Below, one piece after another: positions 1-6,857 of a DNA stretch of 11,583 nucleotides (positions are counted from its first letter, which is position 1; each line of letters opens with the position of its first letter). The DNA comes from JACQHM01 sp964535215 (GTDB lineage Bacteria; Methylomirabilota; Methylomirabilia; Methylomirabilales; JACQHM01). The stretch covers positions 1 through 11,583 of the forward strand of contig CAZHST010000074.1 of the NCBI GenBank assembly GCA_964535215.1, written 5' to 3'. Made by a program: the position numbers and the translations under genes. The notes beneath the pieces were generated by a model. The model did no database searches. It had not been told where the DNA came from and saw nothing but the letters and a program-made list of their open reading frames with translations.

Positions 1-688
1 TGTCGGCCGCATCCTCCCCGGTCCCGTTGAACCCTCCCACGGCATAGCTCAGCAGGCCCTGAAAGAGGCTGCCGTGGAGCATCACCCCGATGTCTCGGGC
101 CGGGACCAGCTCGTTCACCAGCGACCGCTCGACGAAATCGATGAAGCGGGATGAGGTCAATTCCTCCAGACTGAACGGCTCTTTGAATTGCCCCGCCCGG
201 AGCCGAAGCTCGGGCCTAAAGTCCAATTCGGCATAGCCATCCTTCAGATTGAACCCTCCGTCCGTGAAGTCCGCTTCAACATGGAACCGGACCAGCTTAA
301 AGAACCGTCCCTCAACTCCCAAACGGGCCCGCCGGATCAAGAACCGGTCGTTCAGATCCGCTCCAGCCAGGGTTCGGGCATCGCCCTCGGTCGCGTGGAA
401 GTCAGTGTTCAGTCGCCCCACGAGGAAGAACTCGAAGTTCTCATCGGCTGATTTGAGAAACGGCCTCCCCTTCTCAACCCCTGCCAGAAGTCCTCCTTCC
501 CGTTCCTCCTTCGCCTTCTCCTTTAACACCTTGTACTGCTCTTGGTCGATCTCCGCCCGCTCTAACAACACATCCAGGATCTGCTCGACGACCGGCTTCT
601 CCTTGGGTTCCTGGGCTTTGGCACCGGATACCGAGCCCCCAAACACCAGTAGCATCCCTACCAGCATGATCTTGATCGTCCGCTTCAC
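1..688 (-). CDS. Phosphate-selective porin O/P family protein, N-terminal part (runs off left edge)
   Basis: This outer-membrane beta-barrel porin is read on the minus strand from GTG at 688 and stays open for 229 codons to the window edge, so the C-terminal half is missing. The start is set by AAAGGAG about 6 nt upstream. Residues 1-25 form a signal peptide (basic MKRTIK, hydrophobic core, likely AKA/QE cleavage). Residues 30-75 are charged and helical, like the short coiled coil before the barrel in this family. From about residue 85 aromatic/alternating strands begin (FEFFLVGRLNTDF, FLIRRARLGVEGRFF, VRFHVEADF). The segment GQFKEPFSLEELTSS is the conserved Porin_O_P motif. The family includes OprP/OprO, which take up phosphate or polyphosphate, but many members have unknown substrates. 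The PhoB/PhoR pair in the window makes phosphate plausible; specificity is inferred. Confidence 0.88.
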   Translation of the reverse strand, partial: MKRTIKIMLVGMLLVFGGSVSGAKAQEPKEKPVVEQILDVLLERAEIDQEQYKVLKEKAKEEREGGLLAGVEKGRPFLKSADENFEFFLVGRLNTDFHATEGDARTLAGADLNDRFLIRRARLGVEGRFFKLVRFHVEADFTDGGFNLKDGYAELDFRPELRLRAGQFKEPFSLEELTSSRFIDFVERSLVNELVPARDIGVMLHGSLFQGLLSYAVGGFNGTGEDAAD

Positions 689-810
689 AGTGTTCTCCTT
701 TCTGGAACAAAGTCCTGAATTCCCCCATCCACTCTCAGTTAAGCGGTTTGCCCCCAGGGGAGTTCTGGTGTCCCTCCAGGGCCGCCTGAAGAGTCAAGAT
801 ACCCCCGTTG

Positions 811-839
811 TGTAACAGGGAAAGGACGGGCAGGTTACA
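811..839. promoter_or_regulatory. Inverted repeat TGTAAC-N17-GTTACA in the divergent spacer
   Basis: The 285-bp spacer between the porin and the plus-strand gene at 974 has no credible ORF. It contains TGTAAC at 811-816 and GTTACA at 834-839, a perfect 6-bp inverted repeat separated by 17 bp, upstream of the porin. It could be an operator for a dimeric regulator. It does not match the direct-repeat layout of an E. coli-type Pho box, and I see no convincing -35/-10 pair for the porin. Chance occurrence cannot be excluded. Confidence 0.25.
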
Positions 840-931
840 TCGAGGTAAAAAATCGGGGTAAGAAAGGGAAGGTGAAAGGCGGATAGGCGACCGGTCGGGG
901 AGACTTGGCGGTGGGAAATCCCGCCCTTGTA

Positions 932-940
932 TGCTATACT
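932..940 (+). promoter_or_regulatory. Extended -10 promoter element for the coiled-coil gene
   Basis: TGCTATACT matches the extended -10 form TGN-TATAAT with one mismatch in the hexamer and lies 33 bp before the ATG at 974. Transcription would start near 947, giving a leader of about 27 nt with the ribosome binding site AAGGAAAGG. TTGGCG at 905-910 is too far upstream to be its -35 box (24 bp), which fits an extended -10 promoter that needs little -35 contact. Confidence 0.45.
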
Positions 941-973
941 TCTTAAGGTTTAGGCTTTTCCAAGGAAAGGGTG

Positions 974-1726
974 ATGCCCTTCACCATCAGCGATTTCCAT
1001 GATCTGATCCGCCTCCTCGAGGCTCATCCTGAATGGCGGGCGGAGCTGGCGCGGCTCCTCTTCCCCGAGGCCTTCCTGAACCTGCCCCGGGTCGTGGAGG
1101 CGCTGGCCGAGGCCCAGCGGCGGACGGAAGCCGCCCTGGATCGGCTGGCGGAGCGGATGGAACGGGGCTTCGCTGAAGCCGCCGCCGACCGGCAACGCAT
1201 CTGGGAAGCCATCCGGGAAACCAACGACCGCATGGAACGGGGCTTCGCTGAAGCCGCCGCCGACCGGAGACAGCTTCGGGAGGAGATCCGAGACCTCAAG
1301 GGAGAGGCCCGGGAGCTCTTCTACCGCCATCGGGCAACGGGCATCTTCGGCCGCTTCCTCCGAGAAGGCCATGAGGCAACCAGCGAGGTGGCCGATCAGC
1401 TCCAGATCGCCCTTCAGGAAGGCCGGATCACGGAGCGAGACTACACCCAGGTGCTGGCCGCCGACCTCTTGTGGGGGGGGAGGCTCAGGGAGACGGGGGA
1501 GCCGGTGCTTCTGGTGGTCGAAGCATCCTGGCGGGTGGAGCGCTCCGACGTGGAACGGGCCCGGGAGCGGGCCCAGGTGTTATGCCGAGCCGGGTTAAAG
1601 GCCGTCCCAGTGGCCGCAGGAAAGGAGTGGCCCTCGGAGGTCGAGGCGCTGGCCTACGAGAAGCAGGTCGTGGTCGTCCAGGATGGGAGGGTGGATGAAG
1701 CCAGTTGGCAGGCCGCCCTCGCCTAA
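974..1726 (+). CDS. Coiled-coil protein with degenerate PD-(D/E)XK nuclease-like C-terminus, function unknown
   Basis: A 250-residue soluble protein with no signal peptide. The ATG at 974 is preferred over the GTG at 971 because AAGGAAAGG (962-970) would abut the GTG. Residues 1-40 include HPEWRAELARLLF, a leader seen in many thermophile, cyanobacterial and Chloroflexi proteins of this type. Residues 40-118 are a long charged coiled coil containing MERGFAEAAADR twice (62-73 and 87-98). Residues 119-250 look like an alpha/beta domain: AADLLWGGR (162-170), VLLVVEASWRVERSDVERA (178-196), then VPVAAGKEWPSE. This resembles the restriction-endonuclease-like fold with D164 and E183, but the position expected to hold the catalytic lysine reads EAS, so nuclease activity is doubtful. 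It converges on phoR with a 73-bp gap. The family resemblance is from memory and the function is unknown. Confidence 0.8.
   Translation: MPFTISDFHDLIRLLEAHPEWRAELARLLFPEAFLNLPRVVEALAEAQRRTEAALDRLAERMERGFAEAAADRQRIWEAIRETNDRMERGFAEAAADRRQLREEIRDLKGEARELFYRHRATGIFGRFLREGHEATSEVADQLQIALQEGRITERDYTQVLAADLLWGGRLRETGEPVLLVVEASWRVERSDVERARERAQVLCRAGLKAVPVAAGKEWPSEVEALAYEKQVVVVQDGRVDEASWQAALA
1157..1267 (+). repeat. Two identical 36-bp copies, 75-bp period, inside the coiled-coil gene
   Basis: Positions 1157-1192 and 1232-1267 are identical over 36 bp, encoding MERGFAEAAADR twice with a 25-codon period. The sequence between the copies (39 bp) is less similar. Identity at every synonymous site points to recent duplication or gene conversion rather than selection on the peptide alone. 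Confidence 0.9.
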
Positions 1727-1799
1727 AGCCCCTCCGCAGCATCCTCGCCCTCACCTCCACCCGCATTGCCCATACCAGGTCAACTTCTGTCAGTTTCCG

Positions 1800-3692
1800 C
1801 TAGGCCTTGGGCAAGGTGAAGCGGACCGTGGTCCCTTTCCCCAGCTCGCTTTCAATCTGAAGTGCCCCGCCGTGGGCCTGGACCAGGTGCTTGACGATGG
1901 CCAGGCCGAGGCCGGTCCCTCCCAACTCACGGGACCGGGCCTTCTCGACGCGGTAGAAGCGCTCGGTGATGCGGGGGAGGTCCCAGGAGGGGATGCCGAT
2001 GCCCGTATCCATCACGCTGATCTCCACAAACTCGTCGGGGGCTGGAGGCTGGAGGCTGGGGGCTAGAGGTTGAGGGATGGTTCCTACCCCCCGATCCCTA
2101 ACCTTTAACCCCTGAGCCCTGGCGGAAACGGTGATGCGGCCGCCTTCTGGGGTAAACTTGACCGCGTTATCAACGAGGTTGATGAGGATCTGGGAAAGCC
2201 GATCCCGGTCGGCCAGCACGGGTGGGAGCCCGGTGGGGACCTGGCTGGCTAATGTCAGCCCCTTTGCCTCGGCCTGAGGCCGATAGATGGCGAGGACACC
2301 TTCCATGACCTCGTGAAGCCCCGTGGGCTGAAGCTTAAGCTTCATCTTCCCCAGCTCGATGTTCGACAGCTCCAGAAGATCATCCAAAAGGCGGCTCAGC
2401 CGCTCGGTGTGCTTGAAGACAATCTCCAGAAAGCGGCGAGCGTTCGCGGGCTCCTCCAAAGCCCCGCCAAGCAGGGTCTCCAGGTACCCTGCAATCGAGG
2501 TCAGGGGGGTGCGGAGCTCATGGGAGACATTGGCCACGAACTCGGTCCTGACCCGTTCTAAGCGTCGAAGTTCCGTGATGTCGTGGAGGACGAGGAGGAC
2601 CCCCACGGCTTCTCCCCGGAGGTGGAAGGGGACAGCGTGAGCTTGAAGGGTCCGCTCCACCGGGGTGACTAAGGTCAGTTCCTTCCGGCAAAGCTCCCCC
2701 TTGCGACAGGCCCGGCACTCCTGGATGAGGTCGAACAGCTCTTTGTTCCGGATCACTTCAAGGAAGGGACGACCCTCGATCAGCCCGTGGCGGAGTCGGA
2801 AGAAGGCCCTGGCGCTTCTGTTCATCAAGAGGATCCGGCCCTGGGGGTCCACGGCGATGACCCCCTCCTCCATGCTCTCCAGAATCGCCGCGGTCTTGGT
2901 CCGCTCCCGCTCCAAATCCCCGATCTTCTCCTCCAGGCGCTCGGCCATGATGTTCAGGGCCCGGCCTAACTCACCGATCTCGTCCTGAGATCCTGCCGGG
3001 ACCCGCTCGCCAAAATCCCCGGAGGCGTAACGGTAGGCGATCCTTTCCATCTCCACCACCGGCCTCGTCACCCTTCGGGCGATCACCAGGCTCACGGCGA
3101 AGGCAACCCCTGAGGCGATGAGGGCGCCGAAGAGGACAGCCCGCCGGACCGAGACCTTCGCCTCCTTGACCTCGGTCAACGGAACGGCCACCCGCAAGAC
3201 CCCCACGACCTCCTCCTCCCGAAGCAAGGGTATGGTGACGTAGAGCATGTCGGCCTGGAGTGTCGTGCTCCACCGGAGGGCGCTCCCGATCTCCCCGGCC
3301 AGGGCAGCCCTCACCTCGGGCCGCTCCCGGTGGTTCTCCATCTGCCGGACCCCTTCCAGGGTCTGCTCGGAATCCCCCAGGACCACCCCATCCCGAGCGA
3401 TGATCGTCACCCGCAGCCCCATCCGGCCGCCGAGCTCATGGGCCAGTTCCTGAACCAACGCTTGCGACGTTCCCCCCGGGATGAGGTAGGGGACGATAGT
3501 GTCCTTCACCAGCCTTCCCTGGGCGACCAGGCTCGCCTTCAGGTTCAAGACCGAGCGCTGCTCCAGGATCCTGGCGACCGAGATCCCCATTACCCCGACG
3601 ATGACAAAGATCAGGAAGAGGTAGGTCAGGGTCAGCTTGGCGGCAATCCGGCGCCTAACCAGGTTCAGGAGAGGGCTGAGCATGCTCCTCAA
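1800..3692 (-). CDS. phoR: PhoR-type sensor histidine kinase with an in-frame heptamer-repeat insert
   Basis: A membrane sensor kinase of 630 residues that would phosphorylate the adjacent PhoB. TM1 is about 18-40, a periplasmic sensor region 41-183, TM2 about 185-206, HAMP 205-258 and PAS 262-375. HisKA has H391 in SHELRTP. HATPase_c runs about 495-628, with N box NLVDNA (505-510), G1 DTGIGIP (562-568), F box FYRV and G2 GGTGLGL (591-597). The membrane-PAS-HisKA order is that of PhoR/PnpS. The track-length start is TTG at 3692, overlapping the phoB stop as TTGA. An ATG at 3683 has GAGGAG only 1 nt away, so the start is uncertain by three residues. Two oddities stand out: residues 525-552 are encoded by a 7-bp-period repeat lying between the N and G1 boxes, and the PAS domain carries C326, C329 and C335 (CxxCx5C). 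Confidence 0.92.
   Translation of the reverse strand: MRSMLSPLLNLVRRRIAAKLTLTYLFLIFVIVGVMGISVARILEQRSVLNLKASLVAQGRLVKDTIVPYLIPGGTSQALVQELAHELGGRMGLRVTIIARDGVVLGDSEQTLEGVRQMENHRERPEVRAALAGEIGSALRWSTTLQADMLYVTIPLLREEEVVGVLRVAVPLTEVKEAKVSVRRAVLFGALIASGVAFAVSLVIARRVTRPVVEMERIAYRYASGDFGERVPAGSQDEIGELGRALNIMAERLEEKIGDLERERTKTAAILESMEEGVIAVDPQGRILLMNRSARAFFRLRHGLIEGRPFLEVIRNKELFDLIQECRACRKGELCRKELTLVTPVERTLQAHAVPFHLRGEAVGVLLVLHDITELRRLERVRTEFVANVSHELRTPLTSIAGYLETLLGGALEEPANARRFLEIVFKHTERLSRLLDDLLELSNIELGKMKLKLQPTGLHEVMEGVLAIYRPQAEAKGLTLASQVPTGLPPVLADRDRLSQILINLVDNAVKFTPEGGRITVSARAQGLKVRDRGVGTIPQPLAPSLQPPAPDEFVEISVMDTGIGIPSWDLPRITERFYRVEKARSRELGGTGLGLAIVKHLVQAHGGALQIESELGKGTTVRFTLPKA
2037..2120. repeat. 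84-bp heptamer-period hairpin element inside phoR (12 x 7 bp = 28 codons)
   Basis: Read on the plus strand, the 7-bp units are GGGGGCT, GGAGGCT, GGAGGCT, GGGGGCT, AGAGGTT, GAGGGAT, two transition units, then GATCCCT, AACCTTT, AACCCCT, GAGCCCT. The G-rich left units and C-rich right units are complementary. Positions 2058-2078 can pair with 2094-2113 (about 17 of 20, one bulge) around a 15-nt loop. On the coding strand it gives a Pro/Leu/Gln/Ala-rich stretch (PQPLAPSLQPPAP). Twelve heptamers equal 28 codons, so the kinase frame is preserved. Confidence 0.8.
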
Positions 3693-4375
3693 TCGGGGTC
3701 GAAACGGTAGCCGACGCTCTTGACGGTGAGGATCCGCTTCGCCTCGGACTTAAGCTTCTGTCTTAAGCGGCGGATGTGGACGTCCACGGTGCGGGATTCC
3801 ACCTCGAAGGCCCGCTCGTAGCCCCACACCTTCTCCAGAAGGAAGTCACGGCTTACCACCCTCCCCCTGGCAGTCATCAGCGCCCGGAGGAGCTCGAACT
3901 CCTTCGAGGTCAACGCCACGGCCTCTCCTCCAACGGTAACGGTATAGCGCCCGACGTCCATCGCGAGGGCACCGAACCGGAGGACCTCCTTCCCTTCGGG
4001 CTCGGTGGATCGGCGGAGGAGGGCCTTGACCCGGGCCACGACTTCTCTGGGACTGAAAGGCTTGGTGACATAGTCGTCGGCCCCCAGCTCCAGGCCCACG
4101 ATCTTGTCAACCTCCTCCCCCCTCGCCGTCAGCATGAGGATGGGGAGAGAGACCGTTGTGGGATCACGGCGGAGGCGCCGGCAGACCTCCAGCCCATCGA
4201 GACCGGGGAGCATCAGGTCCAGGATCAAAAGGTCCGGTCGCTCCTTGACGGTCAGCTCCAGGGCCTCCCGGCCATCGAAGGCGGCCAGAACCCTGAAGCC
4301 CTCCCGTTCCAGATGATACTTGAGGAGCTCCACGATGTCCGGCTCATCGTCCACAACCAGGATCTTCTGAGCCAC
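3689..4375 (-). CDS. phoB: PhoB-type phosphate response regulator (OmpR family)
   Basis: A 228-residue two-domain response regulator, the likely phosphorylation target of PhoR. Receiver domain 1-120 has acidic pocket D9/D10, phospho-acceptor D53 (LILDLMLPG), T83 and K105 (TKPFSPRE). The C-terminal OmpR/PhoB winged helix (about 130-228) includes LTSKEFELL, the recognition helix region ESRTVDVHIRRLRQKL and the terminal wing VKSVGYRF. Length and both domains are complete. The GTG start at 4375 is supported by AAGGAGG about 10 nt upstream, a slightly long spacing. The stop overlaps the start region of phoR, indicating translational coupling. The DUF2207 gene ends 65 bp upstream with no clear promoter between, so it is probably cotranscribed with lemA and DUF2207. 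Assignment to phosphate rather than another stimulus rests on domain similarity and the nearby porin. Confidence 0.92.
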   Translation of the reverse strand: MAQKILVVDDEPDIVELLKYHLEREGFRVLAAFDGREALELTVKERPDLLILDLMLPGLDGLEVCRRLRRDPTTVSLPILMLTARGEEVDKIVGLELGADDYVTKPFSPREVVARVKALLRRSTEPEGKEVLRFGALAMDVGRYTVTVGGEAVALTSKEFELLRALMTARGRVVSRDFLLEKVWGYERAFEVESRTVDVHIRRLRQKLKSEAKRILTVKSVGYRFDPD

Positions 4376-4440
4376 TTTTGGGTAACCTCCTTGAACCGAC
4401 GAAGCCCCGGGTCAGCTGTGGCTTCCCCTTCACAAGGCGC

Positions 4441-6132
4441 TTAGAAAGCGCTCCCGCCCCCGCCGCCAAACCCCCCGCCGGAGAAGCCACCCCCTCCCCC
4501 CCCGCTGAACCCTGAGGAGCTGGAACTGGCCCTTGGGGAGGAACTCATGGTCGTCCAGACCCTCCGGGACAGGCCGTTCAGTTGGCGGCTGAACCCCATG
4601 GGGCTGAAGCGTTGGGAGGCCCCCTCGTACCACGTGGGAGGTTCGGTGATGATTCCGGCAAAGGCCCTGGCCCAGTTCTGCTCGACGCCTAAGGCCATCG
4701 CGTACGGGAGGAGCTTCTCAAAAGAGGAGGGGTCCCGGATCAAGCGCATCCGGTCCCTTTCTGCCCTGGAGAGGTACTCCTGAAGCCCAAGGACCTTGAC
4801 ATACGCCTCCACCCCGGCCTTCGTCCGGGCGGGCATGATGCGGGCGAAGGCGAGGATGATCCCGGCGGAGACAAAGAGGATCCCCCCGGCTAGGAAGGGG
4901 CTCCCCCCCCGGGCCGAGGCGTAGCCGATCACCGGAACAAAACCGATCACCAGGAGGAGCCAGGCGATCGTCTGATAGAACCTTTTCACCCGGTCGGGAC
5001 GGCTGACGAAGTAGCGTCGGCCTTTCAGCTCCTGGTAGATCTCCTCTTTCAACTTCGGGAGGTGGTGATAGAAGCGGTTCTCCAGGAGGTCGAGGGGGAC
5101 ATAGTCGCCATGCTCTCCAAAGATCCCTTCCAGGAGCGTCCGCTCGTAGGGGCGAAGCTCCCCCCCCGTCCCGGGGTCCTTCAGACGGCGGAAGGCGTAG
5201 CCTCCCTCCATCTCCTCAATCTTCAGGTAGCCTTTGACGGCCAGATCCACCAGGGTGGCCGAGAGGTCCCTGAAGTCCATGGTGTAATCGGCGAGGGTTC
5301 CGACCTCCGCGGGCTTAAGCCCGTCGGGGGGTTCGTAGAGGGGCATGACGGAACGGCCAGGCTTGGGATCCCTTCCCCCCGTGTACCAGAGGAGGCCCAT
5401 CAGGGCGAAGACGAAGAAGGGGAGGAGGAAGAACGGGTTGTCGGTCAGCCCCCACCAGGCCTTCGCGAGCCACGAGGGGGAGGTCGTGATCCCCTTCGGC
5501 CATCCGACCACAATGGTGAGCCCCTCCCGGTACCCGAAGGGCCGGGTGGAGGTGAAGGTGGCCGTATTCCCCAGGATCTCCAGCGTATAATCCGTCCCCC
5601 TCGCCCCGAACGGACCCGTGTAGGCCACGGCCTTCAGGCCCCCGGTGGCCTCCTCCGGGAGATGGACCACCGAGGAGGCCCGTTTGATCACTACCGGCCA
5701 TTCGGTCCCCGTGGCATTCCAGTACAGCTCGTCATGGTCTGGGAAGGAGCGGATGGCATTGTCCACCCGGTACCGGAGGACGACGGTCCGCCTGGTATCG
5801 ACAGCACCCGGGATCCAGATCTTGAAGTGCCTGTAGCCCTCCCTTTCGGAGGGTTCGACCTTTAAGGGCCTTCCCGCCTCGTCCGTGACCTCCTGGAGCT
5901 TGAGCCGGAGCCTGGAGGTCGTCCCAAGGGGCCCCAGATACTGGACGGGGATCGAACGCACAATCCCGTTAAAGCTCCCCGCGAAGCGGAGGGCGAGCCG
6001 CTCCTCCACCCGGATCGCGCCATCCCGGTAAACCAGGATATCCACGTCAAAGTCCTGGATCTCCCAGGTGCGGCCGAACGCGTTGGCAGGAAGGAGGGAA
6101 AGCAGGACGGCCAGGAAGAGGAGGCGACGCAT
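4441..6132 (-). CDS. DUF2207 domain membrane protein with glycine-rich tail
   Basis: A 563-residue envelope protein. ATG at 6132 has AAGGAGG 6 nt upstream. Residues 1-20 are a signal peptide (MRRLLFLAVLLSLLPANAFG). The extracytoplasmic DUF2207 beta domain spans about 22-215, beginning with WEIQDFDVDILVYRDGAIRV, whose pattern (a quoted start, then VEERLALRF) is typical of the family. TM1 is about 232-250, followed by a cytoplasmic-like segment with ADYTMDFRDLSATLVDLAVKGYL, then TM2 386-404 and TM3 412-430. The C-terminus ends in a serine run followed by a Gly/Phe-rich tail (541-563), common in DUF2207 and TPM proteins. It lies 19 bp after lemA, the usual partner of such proteins. The molecular function of DUF2207 is not established; a role in envelope maintenance or signalling is inferred. 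Confidence 0.87.
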   Translation of the reverse strand: MRRLLFLAVLLSLLPANAFGRTWEIQDFDVDILVYRDGAIRVEERLALRFAGSFNGIVRSIPVQYLGPLGTTSRLRLKLQEVTDEAGRPLKVEPSEREGYRHFKIWIPGAVDTRRTVVLRYRVDNAIRSFPDHDELYWNATGTEWPVVIKRASSVVHLPEEATGGLKAVAYTGPFGARGTDYTLEILGNTATFTSTRPFGYREGLTIVVGWPKGITTSPSWLAKAWWGLTDNPFFLLPFFVFALMGLLWYTGGRDPKPGRSVMPLYEPPDGLKPAEVGTLADYTMDFRDLSATLVDLAVKGYLKIEEMEGGYAFRRLKDPGTGGELRPYERTLLEGIFGEHGDYVPLDLLENRFYHHLPKLKEEIYQELKGRRYFVSRPDRVKRFYQTIAWLLLVIGFVPVIGYASARGGSPFLAGGILFVSAGIILAFARIMPARTKAGVEAYVKVLGLQEYLSRAERDRMRLIRDPSSFEKLLPYAMALGVEQNWARAFAGIITEPPTWYEGASQRFSPMGFSRQLNGLSRRVWTTMSSSPRASSSSSGFSGGGGGGFSGGGFGGGGGSAF

Positions 6133-6151
6133 CGTGAGCCTCCTTCTCCCT

Positions 6152-6703
6152 TTAGAACTGGACCCGGACGGGCCGTCGCTCCTCAGGCGCCTCCAGCTCG
6201 AAGAAATCCCGTTCCTTGAAGCCGAACCAGGAGGCGATCAGGTTTGACGGGAAGACCATGATCCTCGTGTTGAGGTCCCGGACGACGGCGTTGTAGTAGC
6301 GCCGGGAGAGCTGGATCTGTTCCTCGACCTCGGCCAGGTTCTGCTGGAGCTTAAGGAAGTTCTCGTTCGCCCACAGTTGGGGGTAATTCTCGGCCACGGC
6401 GAAGAGGGTCCGGAGGGCCTGGGTCAACTCCCCCTCTGCCTGCCCCTTTTCCCGGAGACCAGGGGCGCCCATGGCCCGGGACCGAAGCTCCGCCACCTTC
6501 TCAAACAACCCCCGCTCGTGGGAGGCGTAGCCCTTGACCGCCTCGACCAGGTTGGGGATCAGATCGTAGCGGCGTTTCAACTGGGCCTCGATGTCGGACC
6601 AGGCCTCGTCGGAACGGACCCTGAGCTGGACCAGGCCGTTGTAGAGGAGGATCGCCCCGCCCACCAGGAGGACCAGGATGCCGAAGAACAGCCAACCTGT
6701 CAT
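6152..6703 (-). CDS. lemA: LemA family protein
   Basis: A 183-residue protein with one N-terminal membrane helix (about 3-22, WLFFGILVLLVGGAILLYNG) followed by the LemA helical bundle. The family signature is clear: YNGLVQLRVRSDEAWSDIEA (21-40), QLKRRYDLIPNLVEAVKGYA (41-60), SHERGLFEKV, then ENYPQLWANENFLKLQQNL and RRYYNAVVRDLNTRI further on. I place the start at ATG 6703 because AAGGGAGGT sits 8 nt upstream and the membrane helix begins at once. The reading frame is open for another 32 codons upstream, but that extension is only the heptamer repeat element read through. It leads an apparent operon with DUF2207 and phoBR. LemA proteins are envelope proteins of unclear biochemical role, often next to DUF2207 or TPM proteins. 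Confidence 0.93.
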   Translation of the reverse strand: MTGWLFFGILVLLVGGAILLYNGLVQLRVRSDEAWSDIEAQLKRRYDLIPNLVEAVKGYASHERGLFEKVAELRSRAMGAPGLREKGQAEGELTQALRTLFAVAENYPQLWANENFLKLQQNLAEVEEQIQLSRRYYNAVVRDLNTRIMVFPSNLIASWFGFKERDFFELEAPEERRPVRVQF

Positions 6704-6721
6704 GTCAACGGACCTCCCTTG

Positions 6722-6810
6722 AAATTGCGGATTGCCGATTTCGGATCTCGGATTGAAAAACGGGTCCATGCTTTCCAAATCCGAAATCCGCAATCCCAAA
6801 TCCCAAATCC
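6722..6810. repeat. 89-bp GGATTNN heptamer element arranged as an imperfect inverted repeat
   Basis: On the plus strand the left arm (6722-6756) has five units: AAATTGC, GGATTGC, CGATTTC, GGATCTC, GGATTGA. A 19-nt spacer follows, then the right arm (6776-6810) has five units: CAAATCC, GAAATCC, GCAATCC, CAAATCC, CAAATCC. The right units are reverse complements of the left consensus. Positions 6729-6749 can pair with 6776-6796 at 18 of 21 bases. The element lies between the trpB2 hairpin and the lemA ribosome binding site. Confidence 0.85.
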
Positions 6811-6811
6811 T

Positions 6812-6852
6812 GGGAGCCGACGGCTGAAAGCTATAGGTTTACGTCGGCTCCC
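6812..6852 (-). terminator. 11-bp perfect hairpin just after trpB2, possible terminator
   Basis: GGGAGCCGACG (6812-6822) and CGTCGGCTCCC (6842-6852) form a perfect 11-bp stem with a 19-nt loop, starting 5 nt past the TrpB2 stop codon. No U-run follows in the minus-strand direction, so intrinsic termination is uncertain; it may instead protect the mRNA end. The left arm and loop (6816-6836) also read as the heptamers GCCGACG, GCTGAAA, GCTATAG. Confidence 0.4.
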
Positions 6853-6857
6853 GGCGC

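Noticed and set aside
188..815. Plus-strand ORFs of 87 and 188 codons over the left end.
   Set aside because: They lie antisense to the clear porin reading frame, which has a signal peptide, ribosome site and family motifs; the plus-strand translations are Arg/Ser/Pro-rich shadows.
5062..5865. A 267-codon plus-strand ORF across the DUF2207 gene, and similar long plus-strand ORFs at 6918-7973 and 8553-9218.
   Set aside because: High GC leaves antisense frames open; the minus-strand products are recognisable families with proper starts, while these are Gly/Pro/Arg-rich with no motifs.
6704..6799. A 32-residue N-terminal extension of LemA.
   Set aside because: It is the heptamer repeat read through in frame; the strong ribosome site 8 nt before the ATG at 6703 and the immediate membrane helix fix the start there.
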